A stretch of 64,000 bases of DNA from ZC4RG30 sp039917615 (GTDB lineage: Bacteria > Pseudomonadota > Gammaproteobacteria > Steroidobacterales > Steroidobacteraceae): positions 58,788 through 122,787 of the forward strand of contig JBDSJD010000048.1 of NCBI GenBank assembly GCA_039917615.1, given 5' to 3'. Below the pieces are notes generated by a model. The model was not told where the DNA came from, searched no databases, and worked only from the letters and a program-made list of their open reading frames with translations. How positions within the stretch are numbered: position 1 is the first letter of the stretch; every line of letters begins with the position of its first letter. A program made the translations under genes and the position numbers. Below, in pieces: positions 63,847-64,000 of the stretch.

Positions 63847-64000
63847 GCGGCTACGGCTCAATCGAGAAGCTGCGGCGCGAGCACCGGCTTGAGGATTTCG
63901 ATTGTGGACGCGAGCCGCTGAACCGCTTCCTCAAGCGGCACGCCTGGGATAGTCAGCAGTCGGGCAGTGCACAGACCTACGTGCTCTTGAAGGATCTGAT
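63843..64000 (+). CDS. GNAT acetyltransferase toxin (TacT-like), cut by window end
   Basis: The first 52 codons are present from GTG 63843: SIEKLRREHRLEDFDCGREP, then LNRFLKRHAWDSQQSG and QTYVLL. The stretch F-D-C-G---LN-FL---A is the start of TacT/AtaT-type toxins, which acetylate aminoacyl-tRNA. The catalytic region lies beyond the edge. Confidence 0.85.
   Translation, partial: MSGYGSIEKLRREHRLEDFDCGREPLNRFLKRHAWDSQQSGSAQTYVLLKDL

Overview
The window reads as one contiguous, high-GC, gene-dense bacterial chromosome segment. Core gene content and order point to a gammaproteobacterium near the Xanthomonadales/Steroidobacterales/Nevskiales group: comEC-exbB next to a lolC/E-lolD cluster; rpoE-rseA-mucB followed by lepA-lepB-rnc-era-recO-pdxJ; an rpfE-like gene with recJ-prfB-lysS; and csiV behind mfd. 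This is an inference from synteny and protein motifs. No rRNA, tRNA, CRISPR array or insertion sequence was recognised.

Layout. 1-7.1 kb: envelope and transport genes (exbB, comEC, DUF2062, lolD, two LolC/E permeases, a small exported protein). 7.1-11.1 kb: mfd and csiV on the plus strand. 11.1-24.1 kb: a long minus-strand chain running rpoE, rseA, mucB, glutaredoxin-like, lepA, lepB, DUF4845, rnc, era, recO, pdxJ, DEDDy exonuclease, rlmD, nagZ, PAS-GGDEF, with many 1-22 bp overlaps. 24.2-28.5 kb: a succinate dehydrogenase operon (an SDHAF4-like small gene, sdhC, D, A, B, sdhE, a YgfX-like gene), divergent from ygfZ. 42.5-52.4 kb: a second housekeeping block (murI, lysS, prfB with its programmed frameshift, recJ, rpfE-like, Mth938-domain gene, FKBP isomerase, pcm, surE, smr).

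Accessory regions. At 29.6-35.0 kb three plus-strand genes encode an exported two-haem-motif cytochrome-like protein (DUF1592/PSD type), a Tat-exported DUF1552 protein and an exported ankyrin protein. They converge on a translationally coupled FMN_bind-apbE-NqrB/RnfD-like operon at 35.0-37.5 kb. At 57.1-63.3 kb the same PSD-DUF1552-ankyrin triplet occurs again on the minus strand, headed by a Tat-exported metallo-beta-lactamase-fold protein whose metal ligands are largely replaced. This twice-present periplasmic module is the best candidate for an undescribed system. Other accessory genes are a two-lobed aspartic protease, a large lipoprotein glycoside hydrolase with four repeats of a roughly 75-residue module, a methyltransferase-like protein with a twin-arginine signal, a FAD oxidase with a long C-terminal extension, and a DUF1778-GNAT toxin-antitoxin pair at the right edge, cut by the window end.

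A recurring theme is enzyme folds that have lost their catalytic motifs: the ComEC beta-lactamase domain, the PAS(LOV-like)-GGDEF protein, and the exported metallo-beta-lactamase.
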